Counted from the stretch's first letter, positions 5,386-13,437 are shown. The stretch is DNA of 13,437 nt from Bacillota bacterium (GCA_030705665.1 JAUZQA010000038.1:1-13437), one strand, 5' to 3'. A program made the numbers and translations. Notes: generated from the letters alone by a model not told the origin.

Positions 5386-7571
5386 TCCAGATTCAACTTC
5401 TTTAAGGCATCTGCCAGCGCTGTGTTTATTGGCTCTTCTTCCTTGTTTTGATTTTTTAGATACTTTTGTACCGTACGTTTGTCCACTTTACCAGCAGATT
5501 CTTTTTTACGGCGCGCTTCGAAAGTAGATAGTTTCTCACGATATCCACATTTACAAACGAAAATTTGTCCTTCTCCTTCGCCGCGAAGCTCCAGTTTTTT
5601 ATGGCACTGCGGGCAGCGCGCATTCGTAACCCGCGAAACGTTTTTTCGGTATCCACATTCTCGATCCTGGCAAACAAGCATTTTACCTTTCTTGCCGTTA
5701 ACTTCGAGCATTGGTTTCCCGCAATCCGGACAATTTTTTGTAGAGATATTATCGTGCTTATACTTTTTATTACTGGTTTTAATTTCAGCAACAATTTCCT
5801 TTGTATATTTTTTCATTTCGCTGATAAACACATCTTTTTTCAACTTTCCATGAGCAATTTGATCAAGTTTTTGCTCCCACTCAGCTGTTAACGCAGGTGA
5901 TTTTAGTTCTTCAGGAACTAAATCCAGCAGCTGACGGCCTTTAGAAGTTAGATGAATATCTTTGCCGCGTTTTTCGATTAAAAATGAATTAAAGAGCTTG
6001 TCAATGATATCAGCACGTGTTGCAACTGTCCCTAAGCCACCCGTTGATTTTAAAGTATCGGCAAGCTGTTTATCCTGGGTTTCCATATATTTCACTGGAT
6101 TTTCCATTGCCGATAAAAGGCTCGCCTCTGTAAAGCGGGCTGGCGGCTTTGTTTGACCAGATGTTTGTGCGATTAGTTTTACGTTTAATGTATCGCCTTT
6201 TTCAATCCTTGGTAAAATCTGTTCCTTCAGGTCATCACTTTCATCGTCATCTTCCAGGTGATTATTGTAAACCTCTTTCCAGCCGTTCGATAAAATCGTT
6301 TTTCCCTTGGCAACAAAGTTTTCCTCACCGATTTTTGCACGAAGTGTTAATTGTTCGTACTCAAATGCGGGAAGTAAAACAGCAAGGAAACGTTTAATCA
6401 CTAAGTCATAAATTTTTCGCTCTTTATCTGTAAATGCTGAATAATTCACGTATCCTTCTGTTGGAATGATCGCGTGATGATCGGAAACCTTGCTATCATC
6501 TACAAACGATTTAGAAGCCTTAATTGGCTTTGTTAAGATTTTATTTGTCAGTAACCGATATTCACCAGCACCAATCGCTTTAAGGCGCTCTGGAATGGTA
6601 GGAACAATATCTGATGAGATAAAACGTGAATCTGTACGAGGGTACGTTAACACTTTATGCTGTTCATACAGCTTTTGCATGATATTCAGCGTCTCCTTTG
6701 CCGAGTAACCGAATATTTTATTGGCATCACGCTGTAATTCTGTTAAATCATAAAGTCCCGGAGCGAATGATTTCTTAGGCTTCTTTTCAATCTCTGACAC
6801 AATGGCATTTTTAGTTCCTAACTTTTTTACAATCGCATCAATTGTCTCTTTATCAAAGCTTCTGCTGTTCCCTTTTGCATCTTGCCAGGTCAGCTTCAAT
6901 TTATCGGCTGTCTGTGCCTCAATGCCGTAATAGGTTTGCGCTTTAAAGTTTTTGATCTCCTCCTCACGTGATGCAATGATTGCAACAGTAGGAGTTTGGA
7001 CACGGCCGCAGTTAAGTTGGGCGTTGAATCTGGTTGTTAGAGCACGAGTTGCATTAAGTCCGATATACCAGTCAGCTTCAGAACGTGCAACAGCTGAAAA
7101 ATAAAGGTTTTCATATACATTTCCCGGCTTCAAATTATGAAACCCATCTTTTATAGCCTTATCAGTAACGGAAGAAATCCAGAGACGTTTTATCGGTTTA
7201 TTGATCTTCGCTTTTGCAATAATCCAGCGGGCAACTAGTTCGCCTTCACGGCCACTATCCGTTGCAATGATAATTTCTCCTGCATCAGAACGAAGCAATT
7301 GGCTTTTTACCGCATTATACTGCTTACCTGTTTGCTTAATAACGACAAGCTTTAACTCATGAGGCAACATTGGCAGGTCTTCAAGTTTCCATGCTTTATA
7401 CTTATCATCGTACGCTTCAGGGTCTGCAAGCGTAACTAAATGTCCAAGTGCCCATGTAACGATATACTTATCTCCTTCTAAATAGCCATTCCCTTTTTTA
7501 TGACAATTTAATACCCGTGCAATATCACGAGCGACAGAAGGTTTTTCAGCTAATACAACACTTTTTTTCAC
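5382..7571 (-). CDS. topB: DNA topoisomerase III TopB
   Basis: Type IA topoisomerase that passes single strands through a transient break and decatenates replication or recombination intermediates. The 729-residue protein matches B. subtilis TopB along its length. The TOPRIM domain is N-terminal, with VVLAEKPS (Glu9) and ATDSGREGE (Asp105, Glu109). The catalytic Tyr310 lies in TYPRTDSRF. TGGLGTVATRADII follows, and the C-terminal zinc-ribbon region has NCPDCGK...CQDREC and ARCPQC...CKC cysteine sets. I chose the GTG at 7571, which gives the family N-terminus and follows AAAGGGTG at about 10 bases; the upstream ATG at 7619 has no Shine-Dalgarno sequence and would add 16 unrelated residues. Single-gene unit with its own promoter. 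Confidence 0.97.
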   Translation of the reverse strand: MKKSVVLAEKPSVARDIARVLNCHKKGNGYLEGDKYIVTWALGHLVTLADPEAYDDKYKAWKLEDLPMLPHELKLVVIKQTGKQYNAVKSQLLRSDAGEIIIATDSGREGELVARWIIAKAKINKPIKRLWISSVTDKAIKDGFHNLKPGNVYENLYFSAVARSEADWYIGLNATRALTTRFNAQLNCGRVQTPTVAIIASREEEIKNFKAQTYYGIEAQTADKLKLTWQDAKGNSRSFDKETIDAIVKKLGTKNAIVSEIEKKPKKSFAPGLYDLTELQRDANKIFGYSAKETLNIMQKLYEQHKVLTYPRTDSRFISSDIVPTIPERLKAIGAGEYRLLTNKILTKPIKASKSFVDDSKVSDHHAIIPTEGYVNYSAFTDKERKIYDLVIKRFLAVLLPAFEYEQLTLRAKIGEENFVAKGKTILSNGWKEVYNNHLEDDDESDDLKEQILPRIEKGDTLNVKLIAQTSGQTKPPARFTEASLLSAMENPVKYMETQDKQLADTLKSTGGLGTVATRADIIDKLFNSFLIEKRGKDIHLTSKGRQLLDLVPEELKSPALTAEWEQKLDQIAHGKLKKDVFISEMKKYTKEIVAEIKTSNKKYKHDNISTKNCPDCGKPMLEVNGKKGKMLVCQDRECGYRKNVSRVTNARCPQCHKKLELRGEGEGQIFVCKCGYREKLSTFEARRKKESAGKVDKRTVQKYLKNQNKEEEPINTALADALKKLNLE

Positions 7572-7609
7572 TTTATTTAAACACCCTTTCAAAACTACAC
7601 TTAATCTTA

Positions 7610-7638
7610 AATATAGCATATCATTTCACAAATTTCAG
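7610..7638 (-). promoter_or_regulatory. SigA-type promoter of topB
   Basis: Minus strand: CTGAAA (7638-7633), 17 bases, TATATT (7615-7610) with an extended -10 TG one base upstream. It lies about 40 bases before the GTG start. Confidence 0.55.
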
Positions 7639-7772
7639 AGGAGTAAGGAACAGATACGTTGAATACCTATTTTTAGATGTTTCCAACAATAATGTTTTGG
7701 CAGAAGTTTATACATAACCTCGCCTTCATTATCACACATTAATTTTTAGCAGATAGAAATGAGGAGAGAACG

Positions 7773-9035
7773 ATGAAGCTAAAAGATTGGGATCGAAATT
7801 TAAAGGTCCGCTTAGTTGGGGAATCCATTATGAATATATCCTATTGGATGTTTTTTCCCTTTCTCACCATTTACTTTTCTGATGAATTTGGAAAAAATAA
7901 AGCTGGCTTTTTATTGATTTTCTCTCAAGTATTTTCCGTACTCGCCAATCTATTAGGCGGATATTGTGCAGATCGGTTTGGCAGGAAACGAATGCTGGTT
8001 CTCTCCTCAATTGGGCAGGGGCTTTCCTTTTTAACCTTTTCCATAGCCGCATCACCTTGGTTTCATTCCCCATGGCTTGGGTTTATTGCATTTACAGGTG
8101 CCGGCGTATTTGGCTCGCTTTATTGGCCGGCAAGTCAGGCAATGGTGGCCGATGTTGTTGCGGAAGAGGACCGAAGTGAAGTATTTGCCGTTTTTTATAC
8201 CTCACTTAATATTGCGGTTGTAGTAGGTCCTTTAATAGGCGCGATTTTCTTTGAACATTACCCATTTGAGCTATTACTTTTAGCTGCAATCATCTGCCTG
8301 ATATTAGGCTTTGTTCTTGCAAGAATGCTTCGGGAAACAAAGCCCGCTCGCAGTGGAGTTTCAATCCATCAACATGTACATTGGTATTCCTTTTTACAAA
8401 GACAGCTTAAGGATTATCGGTTAATTAGTCAAGATAAGGCATTCCTTCTCTATATACTTGCAGGTATTCTAGTAGGTCAAACATTTGTGCAGTTGGATTT
8501 GCTATTTCCTGTTTATATCAAAGATGTTGTAAAAACGGAAACCATTTTATCGGCAATTACACTGACGGGTGAGCAGATTTACGGCATTGTTTTAACAGAA
8601 AACGGCTTGCTTGTCGCCATACTTACCGTTATCGTGACTAAATGGATGGAAAAATTATATGAGAGAAACGTATTTATATTTTCGTCCGGCATCTACGCAG
8701 TATCGATTGTTCTTTTTAGCATGGTAAATTCGTTCTGGGGGTTTTTCTGGGCAATGTTCGTTTATACCTTCGGAGAATTAACAAGTACAGGTATTCAGCA
8801 AAGCTTTGTTTCTAAGCTGGCCCCGATACATATGAGAGGACAATACTTTGCTGCTTCCAGCCTGCGTTGGACCTTTAGCCGAATGATTGCCCCTGTATTT
8901 ATTCCAATAGCCGCTTGGATCGGTTATAAATGGACGTTCTTCGTTCTGGCACTTCTGACGATATTAAGTATTTTGTTATACTGGCAGTTGTTTTCCCTAT
9001 TTGAAAGACGAAAACTAAGCATTGGCTCTGTTTAG
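7773..9035 (+). CDS. MFS transporter, drug-efflux type (YttB-like)
   Basis: Integral membrane protein of 420 residues with about 12 hydrophobic segments and the MFS motif A between segments 2 and 3 (GGYCADRFGRKRM, residues 62-74). The middle loop (about 190-215) is polar, as expected between the two six-helix halves. The short N-terminus KLKDWDRNLKVRL before helix 1 resembles the Bacillus YttB/MdtH-like group of multidrug-resistance MFS proteins. The substrate cannot be read from sequence and is not asserted. The start ATG follows GAGGAG by 6 bases. The gene is divergent from topB and in the same direction as ampS, 100 bases downstream, which has its own likely promoter. I see no clear promoter for it in 7640-7760 and no terminator after it. 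Confidence 0.88.
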   Translation: MKLKDWDRNLKVRLVGESIMNISYWMFFPFLTIYFSDEFGKNKAGFLLIFSQVFSVLANLLGGYCADRFGRKRMLVLSSIGQGLSFLTFSIAASPWFHSPWLGFIAFTGAGVFGSLYWPASQAMVADVVAEEDRSEVFAVFYTSLNIAVVVGPLIGAIFFEHYPFELLLLAAIICLILGFVLARMLRETKPARSGVSIHQHVHWYSFLQRQLKDYRLISQDKAFLLYILAGILVGQTFVQLDLLFPVYIKDVVKTETILSAITLTGEQIYGIVLTENGLLVAILTVIVTKWMEKLYERNVFIFSSGIYAVSIVLFSMVNSFWGFFWAMFVYTFGELTSTGIQQSFVSKLAPIHMRGQYFAASSLRWTFSRMIAPVFIPIAAWIGYKWTFFVLALLTILSILLYWQLFSLFERRKLSIGSV

Positions 9036-9081
9036 CACTTAATCTAGCAGGCTATTTTCAGGCATTCCATTTAGTTTCTTT

Positions 9082-9110
9082 TTCCAATTAAAAAAGATAA
9101 AATATACAAT
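9082..9110 (+). promoter_or_regulatory. Possible SigA promoter of ampS
   Basis: TACAAT (9105-9110) is a good -10 element 25 bases before the start codon. At 17 bases spacing the -35 is TTCCAA (9082-9087), which is weak. AT-rich sequence precedes it. Confidence 0.45.
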
Positions 9111-9135
9111 AGTCTAGAAAAAGGAGGCTAAAGCA

Positions 9136-10368
9136 ATGAGTGATTTTCAAAAAAACTTAGAGAAGTACGCCGAACTTGCTGTCAAGGTCGGAGTAAACGT
9201 TCAAAAGGGGCAAAAATTAGTGGTTAACGCTACCCTTGATGCCGCCGAATTAGTTCGTCTTGTGGTTAAACAGGCTTATGAAGTTGGTGCCAGGGACGTT
9301 GTTGTGAATTGGAATGATGATACTGTGTCGCGAACAAAGTATGTTTTGGCACCGGATGAAGCGTTTGCTGAATATCCAGAATGGCGGGCAAAGGAAACTG
9401 AGGACCTGGCTAGTAAAGGTGCAGCGTTTATGTCCATTATTTCTACAAGTCCTGACCTTTTAAAAGGCATAAATCCTGAACGAATTGCTACATATCAAAA
9501 GGCGGCTGGAAAGGCACTGGCCAATTACCGCAAAATGATTCAATCTGATAAAGTTAGCTGGACGGTTATTGCGGCGGCATCACCTGCTTGGGCTGCAAAA
9601 GTTTTTCCAAATGAACCTGCTGAAAACCAAGTGACAAAGCTTTGGGATGCAATTTTTAAAGCAACCCGGGTAGACACTGAGAACCCTGTTGAAGCATGGA
9701 AAAAGCACGATGAGAATCTCCATGAAAAAGTTCATTATTTAAATGAAAAGCATTATGCAAAACTTCATTATCAAGCACCTGGAACCGATTTAACGATTGA
9801 GCTTCCTAAAAATCATATTTGGGTTGGTGCGGGCAGCATTAATGAGCAAGGCAATGAATTCATGGCCAACATGCCGACTGAAGAAGTGTTCACTGTTCCT
9901 TTCAAAACTGGAATCAATGGAACGGTTTCAAGTACCAAACCTCTTAGTTATGGCGGGAATATAATCGACCGTTTTAGCTTGACGTTTGAAAATGGCAAAA
10001 TTGTTGATGTAAAAGCAGAAGAAGGCGAAGAGATTTTACGTCATTTAGTTGAAACGGATGAGGGTTCACATTACTTGGGTGAGGTTGCGCTTGTTCCTTA
10101 TAACTCACCAATCTCTCAATCCAATATACTTTTCTTTAATACCTTATTTGATGAAAATGCCTCCAATCATTTGGCTATTGGCAGTGCGTATGCATTTTGT
10201 ATTGAAGGCGGAAAAAAAATGTCTTCGGATGAATTAAAAGAGAACGGACTAAATGAAAGTATCACCCATGTAGATTTCATGATTGGCTCTGAGCAAATGG
10301 ACATTGATGGAATCACCGCAGACGGCAAAACAGAAGCGATCTTCAGAGGTGGAAACTGGGCATTTTAA
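9136..10368 (+). CDS. ampS: Aminopeptidase AmpS, M29 metallopeptidase family
   Basis: Cytosolic metal-dependent aminopeptidase that trims N-terminal residues from peptides. It is 410 residues, the same length as B. subtilis AmpS and close to Thermus AmpT. All M29 active-site residues fall at the family positions: Glu250 (MPTEEVF), Glu316 (SHYLGEVALV), His345 (NASNHLAIG), Tyr352, His378 and Asp380 (THVDFMIG). Together they bind the two-metal centre. The N-terminal half (1-200) is the Rossmann-like domain typical of the family. The ATG follows AAAGGAGG by about 9 bases. Single-gene unit with a strong terminator downstream shared with convergent queF. Confidence 0.96.
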   Translation: MSDFQKNLEKYAELAVKVGVNVQKGQKLVVNATLDAAELVRLVVKQAYEVGARDVVVNWNDDTVSRTKYVLAPDEAFAEYPEWRAKETEDLASKGAAFMSIISTSPDLLKGINPERIATYQKAAGKALANYRKMIQSDKVSWTVIAAASPAWAAKVFPNEPAENQVTKLWDAIFKATRVDTENPVEAWKKHDENLHEKVHYLNEKHYAKLHYQAPGTDLTIELPKNHIWVGAGSINEQGNEFMANMPTEEVFTVPFKTGINGTVSSTKPLSYGGNIIDRFSLTFENGKIVDVKAEEGEEILRHLVETDEGSHYLGEVALVPYNSPISQSNILFFNTLFDENASNHLAIGSAYAFCIEGGKKMSSDELKENGLNESITHVDFMIGSEQMDIDGITADGKTEAIFRGGNWAF

Positions 10369-10377
10369 AAAAAATGA

Positions 10378-10413
10378 GAGGATGAACCCTGAGCGGTTGC
10401 ATCCTCTTATTTT
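10378..10413. terminator. Bidirectional terminator between ampS and queF
   Basis: GAGGATG (10378-10384) pairs with CATCCTC (10400-10406), extended by AACC/GGTT with one bulged G, around a 6-base loop. TTATTTTTT follows on the plus strand; on the minus strand a run of T residues follows after TCA. Confidence 0.87.
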
Positions 10414-10911
10414 TTATCTGTTATCAATTTTCTCTGGGTATAAATCATGGTTCATCAATCGGTATTCTGCCATTTGTTCAAACTTTGTTCCCGGTCTGCC
10501 GTAATTGCAGTACGGATCAATCGAAATTCCGCCGCGCGGCGTGAATTTTCCCCAAACTTCAATATATCTTGGGTCCATCAATTTAATAAGGTCATTCATC
10601 ATGATATTGACACAGTCCTCGTGAAAATCACCATGGTTTCTGAAGCTAAAAAGATATAGCTTTAACGACTTGCTCTCCACCATTTTTTGATCAGGAATAT
10701 AGCTGATATAAATGGTAGCAAAATCAGGCTGCCCGGTTTTTGGACATAGGCTTGTAAACTCAGGAAAGTTGAATTTAACAAAATAGTCCCGGTTTGGGTG
10801 CTTATTATCAAAAGCCTCTAATACGCCTGGAGTATATTCAAATCGATACTTTGTTCCTTGATTTCCTAATAGGGTTACGCCGTTTAATTCTTCATCTGTT
10901 CGTCCTGCCAT
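10414..10911 (-). CDS. queF: NADPH-dependent 7-cyano-7-deazaguanine reductase QueF
   Basis: Cytosolic enzyme that reduces the nitrile of preQ0 to the amine of preQ1, using NADPH, in the queuosine tRNA-modification pathway. The 165 residues match the unimodular B. subtilis QueF in length and sequence. Catalytic Cys56 ([13 protein letters not shown]) forms the thioimide with preQ0, Asp63 is the proton donor, and His97 and Glu98 lie in NHGDFHEDC. The QueF motif ESKSLKLY (79-86) binds NADPH. The ATG is preceded by AAGGAGG at 8 bases. It is alone here rather than with queC, queD and queE. A preQ1-I riboswitch with terminator precedes it, so its own product shuts it off. Confidence 0.97.
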   Translation of the reverse strand: MAGRTDEELNGVTLLGNQGTKYRFEYTPGVLEAFDNKHPNRDYFVKFNFPEFTSLCPKTGQPDFATIYISYIPDQKMVESKSLKLYLFSFRNHGDFHEDCVNIMMNDLIKLMDPRYIEVWGKFTPRGGISIDPYCNYGRPGTKFEQMAEYRLMNHDLYPEKIDNR

Positions 10912-10925
10912 TTAAAAATCCTCCT

Positions 10926-10957
10926 TAAATAAAAAACCATATCCTAAGGATATGGTT
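10926..10957 (-). terminator. Riboswitch-controlled terminator before queF
   Basis: Minus strand: AACCATATCC pairs with GGATATGGTT around a 3-base loop, followed by TTTTTTATTTA. It lies just upstream of the queF Shine-Dalgarno sequence. The UAUGG at the 3' end of the aptamer (10975-10971) can pair with CCAUA in the 5' arm of this terminator as an antiterminator, so ligand binding, which locks that segment in the pseudoknot, favours termination. Confidence 0.85.
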
Positions 10958-10970
10958 GGGTATGCCATTT

Positions 10971-11010
10971 CCATAGTTTTTTATAGAGGGTATTCGCTAT
11001 GAGAACCTCT
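10971..11010 (-). promoter_or_regulatory. PreQ1-I riboswitch aptamer
   Basis: The minus-strand sequence begins AGAGGTTCT and continues through CCCTCTATAAAAAACTATGG, the hallmark of the preQ1-I aptamer. P1 is AGAGG with CCUCU; the A-rich tail AUAAAAAA lies in the P1 minor groove; the pseudoknot P2 is CAUAG in the loop with CUAUG in the tail. The C directly after CAUAG is placed to pair with preQ1. P2 can form 5 base pairs and the loop is a few bases longer than in the B. subtilis queC aptamer. It controls queF. Confidence 0.93.
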
Positions 11011-11047
11011 TTTCATACATATAGGGAATTACTATTCAATATCAGTT

Positions 11048-11076
11048 ACTATAGAAAAAAAGCACACAACTGTCAA
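11048..11076 (-). promoter_or_regulatory. SigA promoter of the queF leader
   Basis: Minus strand: TTGACA (11076-11071), 17 bases, TATAGT (11053-11048), nearly consensus. Transcription would start near 11041, about 30 bases before the aptamer. A weaker alternative closer to the aptamer is TTGAAT (11039-11034), 16 bases, TATGAA (11017-11012). Confidence 0.78.
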
Positions 11077-11096
11077 CTAACAGTTTTTTGAAAGGA

Positions 11097-11125
11097 TTGA
11101 ATTAGCCTTTATATAAAGATAAAAT
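11097..11125 (+). promoter_or_regulatory. SigA-type promoter of mscL
   Basis: TTGAAT (11097-11102), 17 bases, TAAAAT (11120-11125), about 36 bases before the GTG start. It is divergent from the queF promoter. Confidence 0.55.
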
Positions 11126-11161
11126 ATTCTATTAGATAGATATAGATTGGAGGAAAATTAC

Positions 11162-11569
11162 GTGTGGAATGAATTTAAACAGTTCGCATTAAAGGGAAAT
11201 GTACTCGATCTTGCAATTGGTGTTATTATCGGAGGTGCGTTTGGAAAAATTGTTACTTCTCTCGTAACAGATGTACTGATGCCCTTAATCGGTTTGCTGC
11301 TGGGCGGAGTTAAATTCACCAATCTTAGTATAAAATTTGGGAAAGAAGCCTTAAAATATGGCCTTTTTCTCCAGTCAGTCGTTGATTTCTTTATCATCTC
11401 TTTCTCCATCTTCTTATTTATTAAATTAATCAATCGTTTTAAACGAAAAGAAGAGAAAGAGGAAGAAGTAAAGGAAGAAATTACAAAAACGGCATCACAA
11501 GAAGAACTCTTAATGGAAATTAGAGATTTACTTAAAGAAGATATTTTAAGAAAAAATGAAACAAACTGA
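11162..11569 (+). CDS. mscL: Large-conductance mechanosensitive channel MscL
   Basis: Membrane channel that opens under membrane tension to release solutes during osmotic downshock; it works as a homopentamer. The 135 residues start at GTG, 8 bases after GGAGG, giving [12 protein letters not shown], the conserved amphipathic N-terminus; frames starting earlier run through the Shine-Dalgarno sequence. TM1 is at about 15-45 with the pore-lining [16 protein letters not shown]. The periplasmic loop (about 50-68) carries [13 protein letters not shown]2 is at about 69-91. A highly charged cytoplasmic helix follows (95-135, with [14 protein letters not shown]). The charged linker [13 protein letters not shown] is more strongly acidic and basic than usual. 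The yetJ-like gene follows 49 bases later on the same strand and may be co-transcribed. Confidence 0.96.
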   Translation: MWNEFKQFALKGNVLDLAIGVIIGGAFGKIVTSLVTDVLMPLIGLLLGGVKFTNLSIKFGKEALKYGLFLQSVVDFFIISFSIFLFIKLINRFKRKEEKEEEVKEEITKTASQEELLMEIRDLLKEDILRKNETN

Positions 11570-11618
11570 CAAGTCGTTCGTATACATTATATAAGAACAT
11601 TTAATGAGGTGACTAAAT

Positions 11619-12254
11619 TTGTATACCCAAACATCTAGTCAGATAATGCCTTCCGTTTTACGTGCCTTTGCACTTTCGCTTGGTTTTTCCTTCATAGGCA
11701 CTTTAGTTGGGGCATATGTACCAGCGGGCTTATTCTTACCATTATCGATTTTGGAACTGGTCATGCTGGTGTCAGCTTTCTTTCTAAGACGAAGAAAGGC
11801 CGTCTCCTATGCTTTTCTTTATATTTTTACCTTTATTTCCGGGATTACTCTTTACCCGATTGTAGCTCATTACCTAGCTACTGCCGGTGCCAATACCGTA
11901 ATTCTGGCATTTGGTACTACGACAACCGTTTTTACAGGAATTTCTATTTATGCTTCAAAAACAAAAAGAAACTTTTCATATTTAGGCGGATTCTTACTGG
12001 CTGCCCTGCTCGCAATGGTGGCCATTTCAATTTTTAATATCTTTTGGCCTTTAAGTTCTATGGGAATGCTGGCGTATTCTTTTATCGGTGTTATGGTTTT
12101 TAGTGGATATATCTTATTTGATATTAATCAAATGAAACGTTACGGAGTTAGTGCTGAAAATGTACCACTCATGGCGCTAAGCCTCTATTTGGATTTTATT
12201 AACCTATTTATTAGTATCCTTCGCATTTTTGGAATTCTTTCTAAAAACGACTAA
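11619..12254 (+). CDS. yetJ: Bax inhibitor-1 family membrane protein (YetJ-like)
   Basis: Seven-helix membrane protein of the TMBIM/BI-1 family. B. subtilis YetJ is a pH-sensitive calcium leak channel. The 211 residues align closely with YetJ, including PLSILELVMLVSAFFLRRRK and YLDFINLFISILR. The aspartate pair that gates YetJ (Asp171 and Asp195) is present as Asp168 (LFDINQ) and Asp192 (LYLDFIN). The TTG start follows GAGGTGA by 6 bases; the next ATG (codon 10) has no Shine-Dalgarno sequence. It lies 49 bases after mscL, without a clear terminator between, and ends in a strong hairpin terminator, so it is probably the second gene of a two-gene unit with mscL; both are membrane pores. Calcium transport in this organism is inferred from the family. 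Confidence 0.92.
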   Translation: MYTQTSSQIMPSVLRAFALSLGFSFIGTLVGAYVPAGLFLPLSILELVMLVSAFFLRRRKAVSYAFLYIFTFISGITLYPIVAHYLATAGANTVILAFGTTTTVFTGISIYASKTKRNFSYLGGFLLAALLAMVAISIFNIFWPLSSMGMLAYSFIGVMVFSGYILFDINQMKRYGVSAENVPLMALSLYLDFINLFISILRIFGILSKND

Positions 12255-12280
12255 AAGGACCGGTTTCCGGTCCTTTTCTT
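12253..12280. terminator. Bidirectional terminator between the yetJ-like gene and the flippase
   Basis: AAAAGGACCGG (12253-12263) and CCGGTCCTTTT (12267-12277) form a perfect 11-base-pair stem with a TTT loop. It begins inside the stop codon of the yetJ-like gene and abuts the stop of the minus-strand gene at 12279, ending both convergent transcripts. Confidence 0.9.
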
Positions 12281-13437
12281 ATTGAGTTTTATGAACAAAG
12301 CCTTTCATAAACATCGAAACCCTAATCTTTTTACAAACCGTTAAATAGTTCATTAACGCAAGCAGGACAGCCTCCACATTCATTCCCACAATAACCCCGT
12401 TCATCCTCCATTCAGGAATAGCTCCAAGCCATAGTATGATGGAATAGGATACAATGGTTGCCCAAACGGTTTGAATAAAAATATCTTTAAATAAACCTAG
12501 TCCGATTAAAAAGGCCTGCATCGGTATGATAAAAAAGTAGAATAAAAAGCATGGCCATAACATTTGCAAATAGCCAGCTGCCGTTGAGGAATGGAAGAAT
12601 AACGAGGTTAGCGGCCGGGCTAAAACATAAAATACCGCCACTGCTGGTACTCCATAAAGAAAGGTAAATTTCATAACCTGATTCAGCATTTTTTGCAGCG
12701 TTCCATAATCCTTGGAAGAATAAGATTTCGAAACCGCCGGGATCAGGACGGTCATTAATGAGTGTGCAAGAAAGGCGGGAAAAAAGCCGATGGTTAACGC
12801 CACCCCGGCAAGCATTCCATATTGCTCTGTCGCAATTGTCGAAGACATTCCTGAGCGGATCAAGGCCTGTTTAATCATAAATGGCTGAATGGCATTGGTA
12901 ATGGCTGAAAATAAGCGCATCATAGTCGTTGGGATGGATACAGCCATTAAGCTTTTTCGTACTACCTGGCGATTTATGTTGGAAAATGGCTGCCGTTTGA
13001 TTTGTTGAAATTGTGTAATAAAGGTAAAGATTAAATAAGCAAAAACAACAATTTCACTTCCGATAAATGTCGCAATTGCAATTAAAACAGACGATTTTAC
13101 ATCGAATTGGAAGAGGCGAAACACAAAAAATAATATCGCTAATTGAAATATTTTTCGAAAAAAATTGGAGATGGCGATCTTCCCCATCTGTTGTTTCCCC
13201 ATAAAATATCCTCTTGCCACCGCAGTAAAACAAATGACCGGAATCAACAGGACCACAAGCCATCTTGTATAGGGATGGTAGGCATCAAATACAGGAACAA
13301 ATGGGATCACTCCTGTCGTCATGATAAATAGAACAGATGTAAATACAATCGCAATCGTTATTGCATGATGAAGGATACTTCGGTGATACCTTCCATCTTT
13401 TTCAGCAATAAATTTGGAGATGGAAACCTGAAGTTCA
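12279..13437 (-). CDS. SpoVB/MurJ-like polysaccharide flippase, partial (start beyond right edge)
   Basis: Membrane protein of the MOP exporter superfamily (polysaccharide biosynthesis or oligosaccharide flippase; SpoVB, YkvU, YtgP and YabM in B. subtilis). Such proteins flip lipid-linked saccharides across the membrane, for example cortex precursors. The frame stays open to the window edge, so the apparent ATG at 13322 is internal; 385 C-terminal residues are visible and the N-terminal part is missing. The first visible residues, ELQVSISKFIAEKDG, match the conserved segment after helix 2 of SpoVB proteins. About ten or more hydrophobic segments follow, with ARGYFMGKQQM a family-typical loop and a basic C-terminal end (VCKKIRVSMFMKGFVHKTQ). 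The choice between SpoVB and YkvU cannot be settled from the visible part. Confidence 0.85.
   Translation of the reverse strand, partial: ELQVSISKFIAEKDGRYHRSILHHAITIAIVFTSVLFIMTTGVIPFVPVFDAYHPYTRWLVVLLIPVICFTAVARGYFMGKQQMGKIAISNFFRKIFQLAILFFVFRLFQFDVKSSVLIAIATFIGSEIVVFAYLIFTFITQFQQIKRQPFSNINRQVVRKSLMAVSIPTTMMRLFSAITNAIQPFMIKQALIRSGMSSTIATEQYGMLAGVALTIGFFPAFLAHSLMTVLIPAVSKSYSSKDYGTLQKMLNQVMKFTFLYGVPAVAVFYVLARPLTSLFFHSSTAAGYLQMLWPCFLFYFFIIPMQAFLIGLGLFKDIFIQTVWATIVSYSIILWLGAIPEWRMNGVIVGMNVEAVLLALMNYLTVCKKIRVSMFMKGFVHKTQ

Noticed and set aside
5456..5891. Long overlapping frames on both strands inside the topB 3' region
   Set aside because: They are shadows of topB, which matches its family along its whole length; none has a ribosome-binding site or recognisable domain.
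11068..11089. Small hairpin AACTGT/ACAGTT plus T-run upstream of mscL, resembling a terminator
   Set aside because: Only 6 base pairs, AT-rich, and it overlaps the strong -35 of the divergent queF promoter, which explains the sequence better; the likely mscL promoter lies downstream of it.

Overview
The window looks like chromosomal DNA of a motile, endospore-forming member of the Bacillaceae (Bacillus, Neobacillus or a close relative). It is AT-rich. MotA, MotB, HutH, TopB, AmpS, QueF, MscL and the YetJ-type protein all read as close relatives of Bacillus subtilis proteins, ribosome-binding sites are strong GGAGG types, and the motility operon carries a SigD-type promoter. It also holds a SinI-type anti-repressor and the end of a SpoVB-family flippase. 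No phage, insertion sequence, CRISPR array, rRNA or tRNA is visible.

Layout: 1-340, a 40-residue orphan SinI-like gene and a bidirectional terminator. 347-1937, the flagellar stator operon motA-motB on the minus strand, with a SigD promoter at 2008-2034. 2088-2465, a DUF1992 gene. 2526-2603, a small element with perfect terminal inverted repeats. 2639-3250, a peroxiredoxin on the minus strand. 3372-3530, a small unknown gene on the plus strand with a terminator. 3571-3671, five degenerate 20-21-base repeats. 3672-5162, hutH behind a terminator-bearing leader. 5382-7571, topB. 7773-9035, an MFS transporter. 9136-10368, ampS. 10414-11010, queF under a preQ1-I riboswitch. 11162-12254, mscL and a yetJ-like gene. 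12279 to the right edge, a SpoVB-like flippase cut by the window.

The most remarkable feature is the peroxiredoxin. Its reading frame is intact except for one TGA codon, which lies exactly where the peroxidatic cysteine belongs (PxxxTxxC motif; codon 64). Directly after the TGA the mRNA can fold a GC-rich hairpin with a GU apex and bulged U residues 5' of the upper stem, closely resembling a bacterial SECIS element. I read this as a selenocysteine peroxiredoxin that standard annotation would split into two ORFs or call a pseudogene. It also lacks the usual C-terminal resolving cysteine. No Sec machinery (selA, selB, selC, selD) lies in the window, so the genome elsewhere must supply it if this reading is correct.

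Other regulatory layers: hutH can only be transcribed through a strong intrinsic terminator 30 bases before its start, which implies antitermination or attenuation, and a 32-codon leader ORF overlaps that terminator. queF has a complete preQ1-I aptamer plus terminator behind a near-consensus SigA promoter. Most genes here are single-gene units bounded by terminators shared between convergent neighbours; motA-motB, and probably mscL-yetJ, are the only operon-like pairs.
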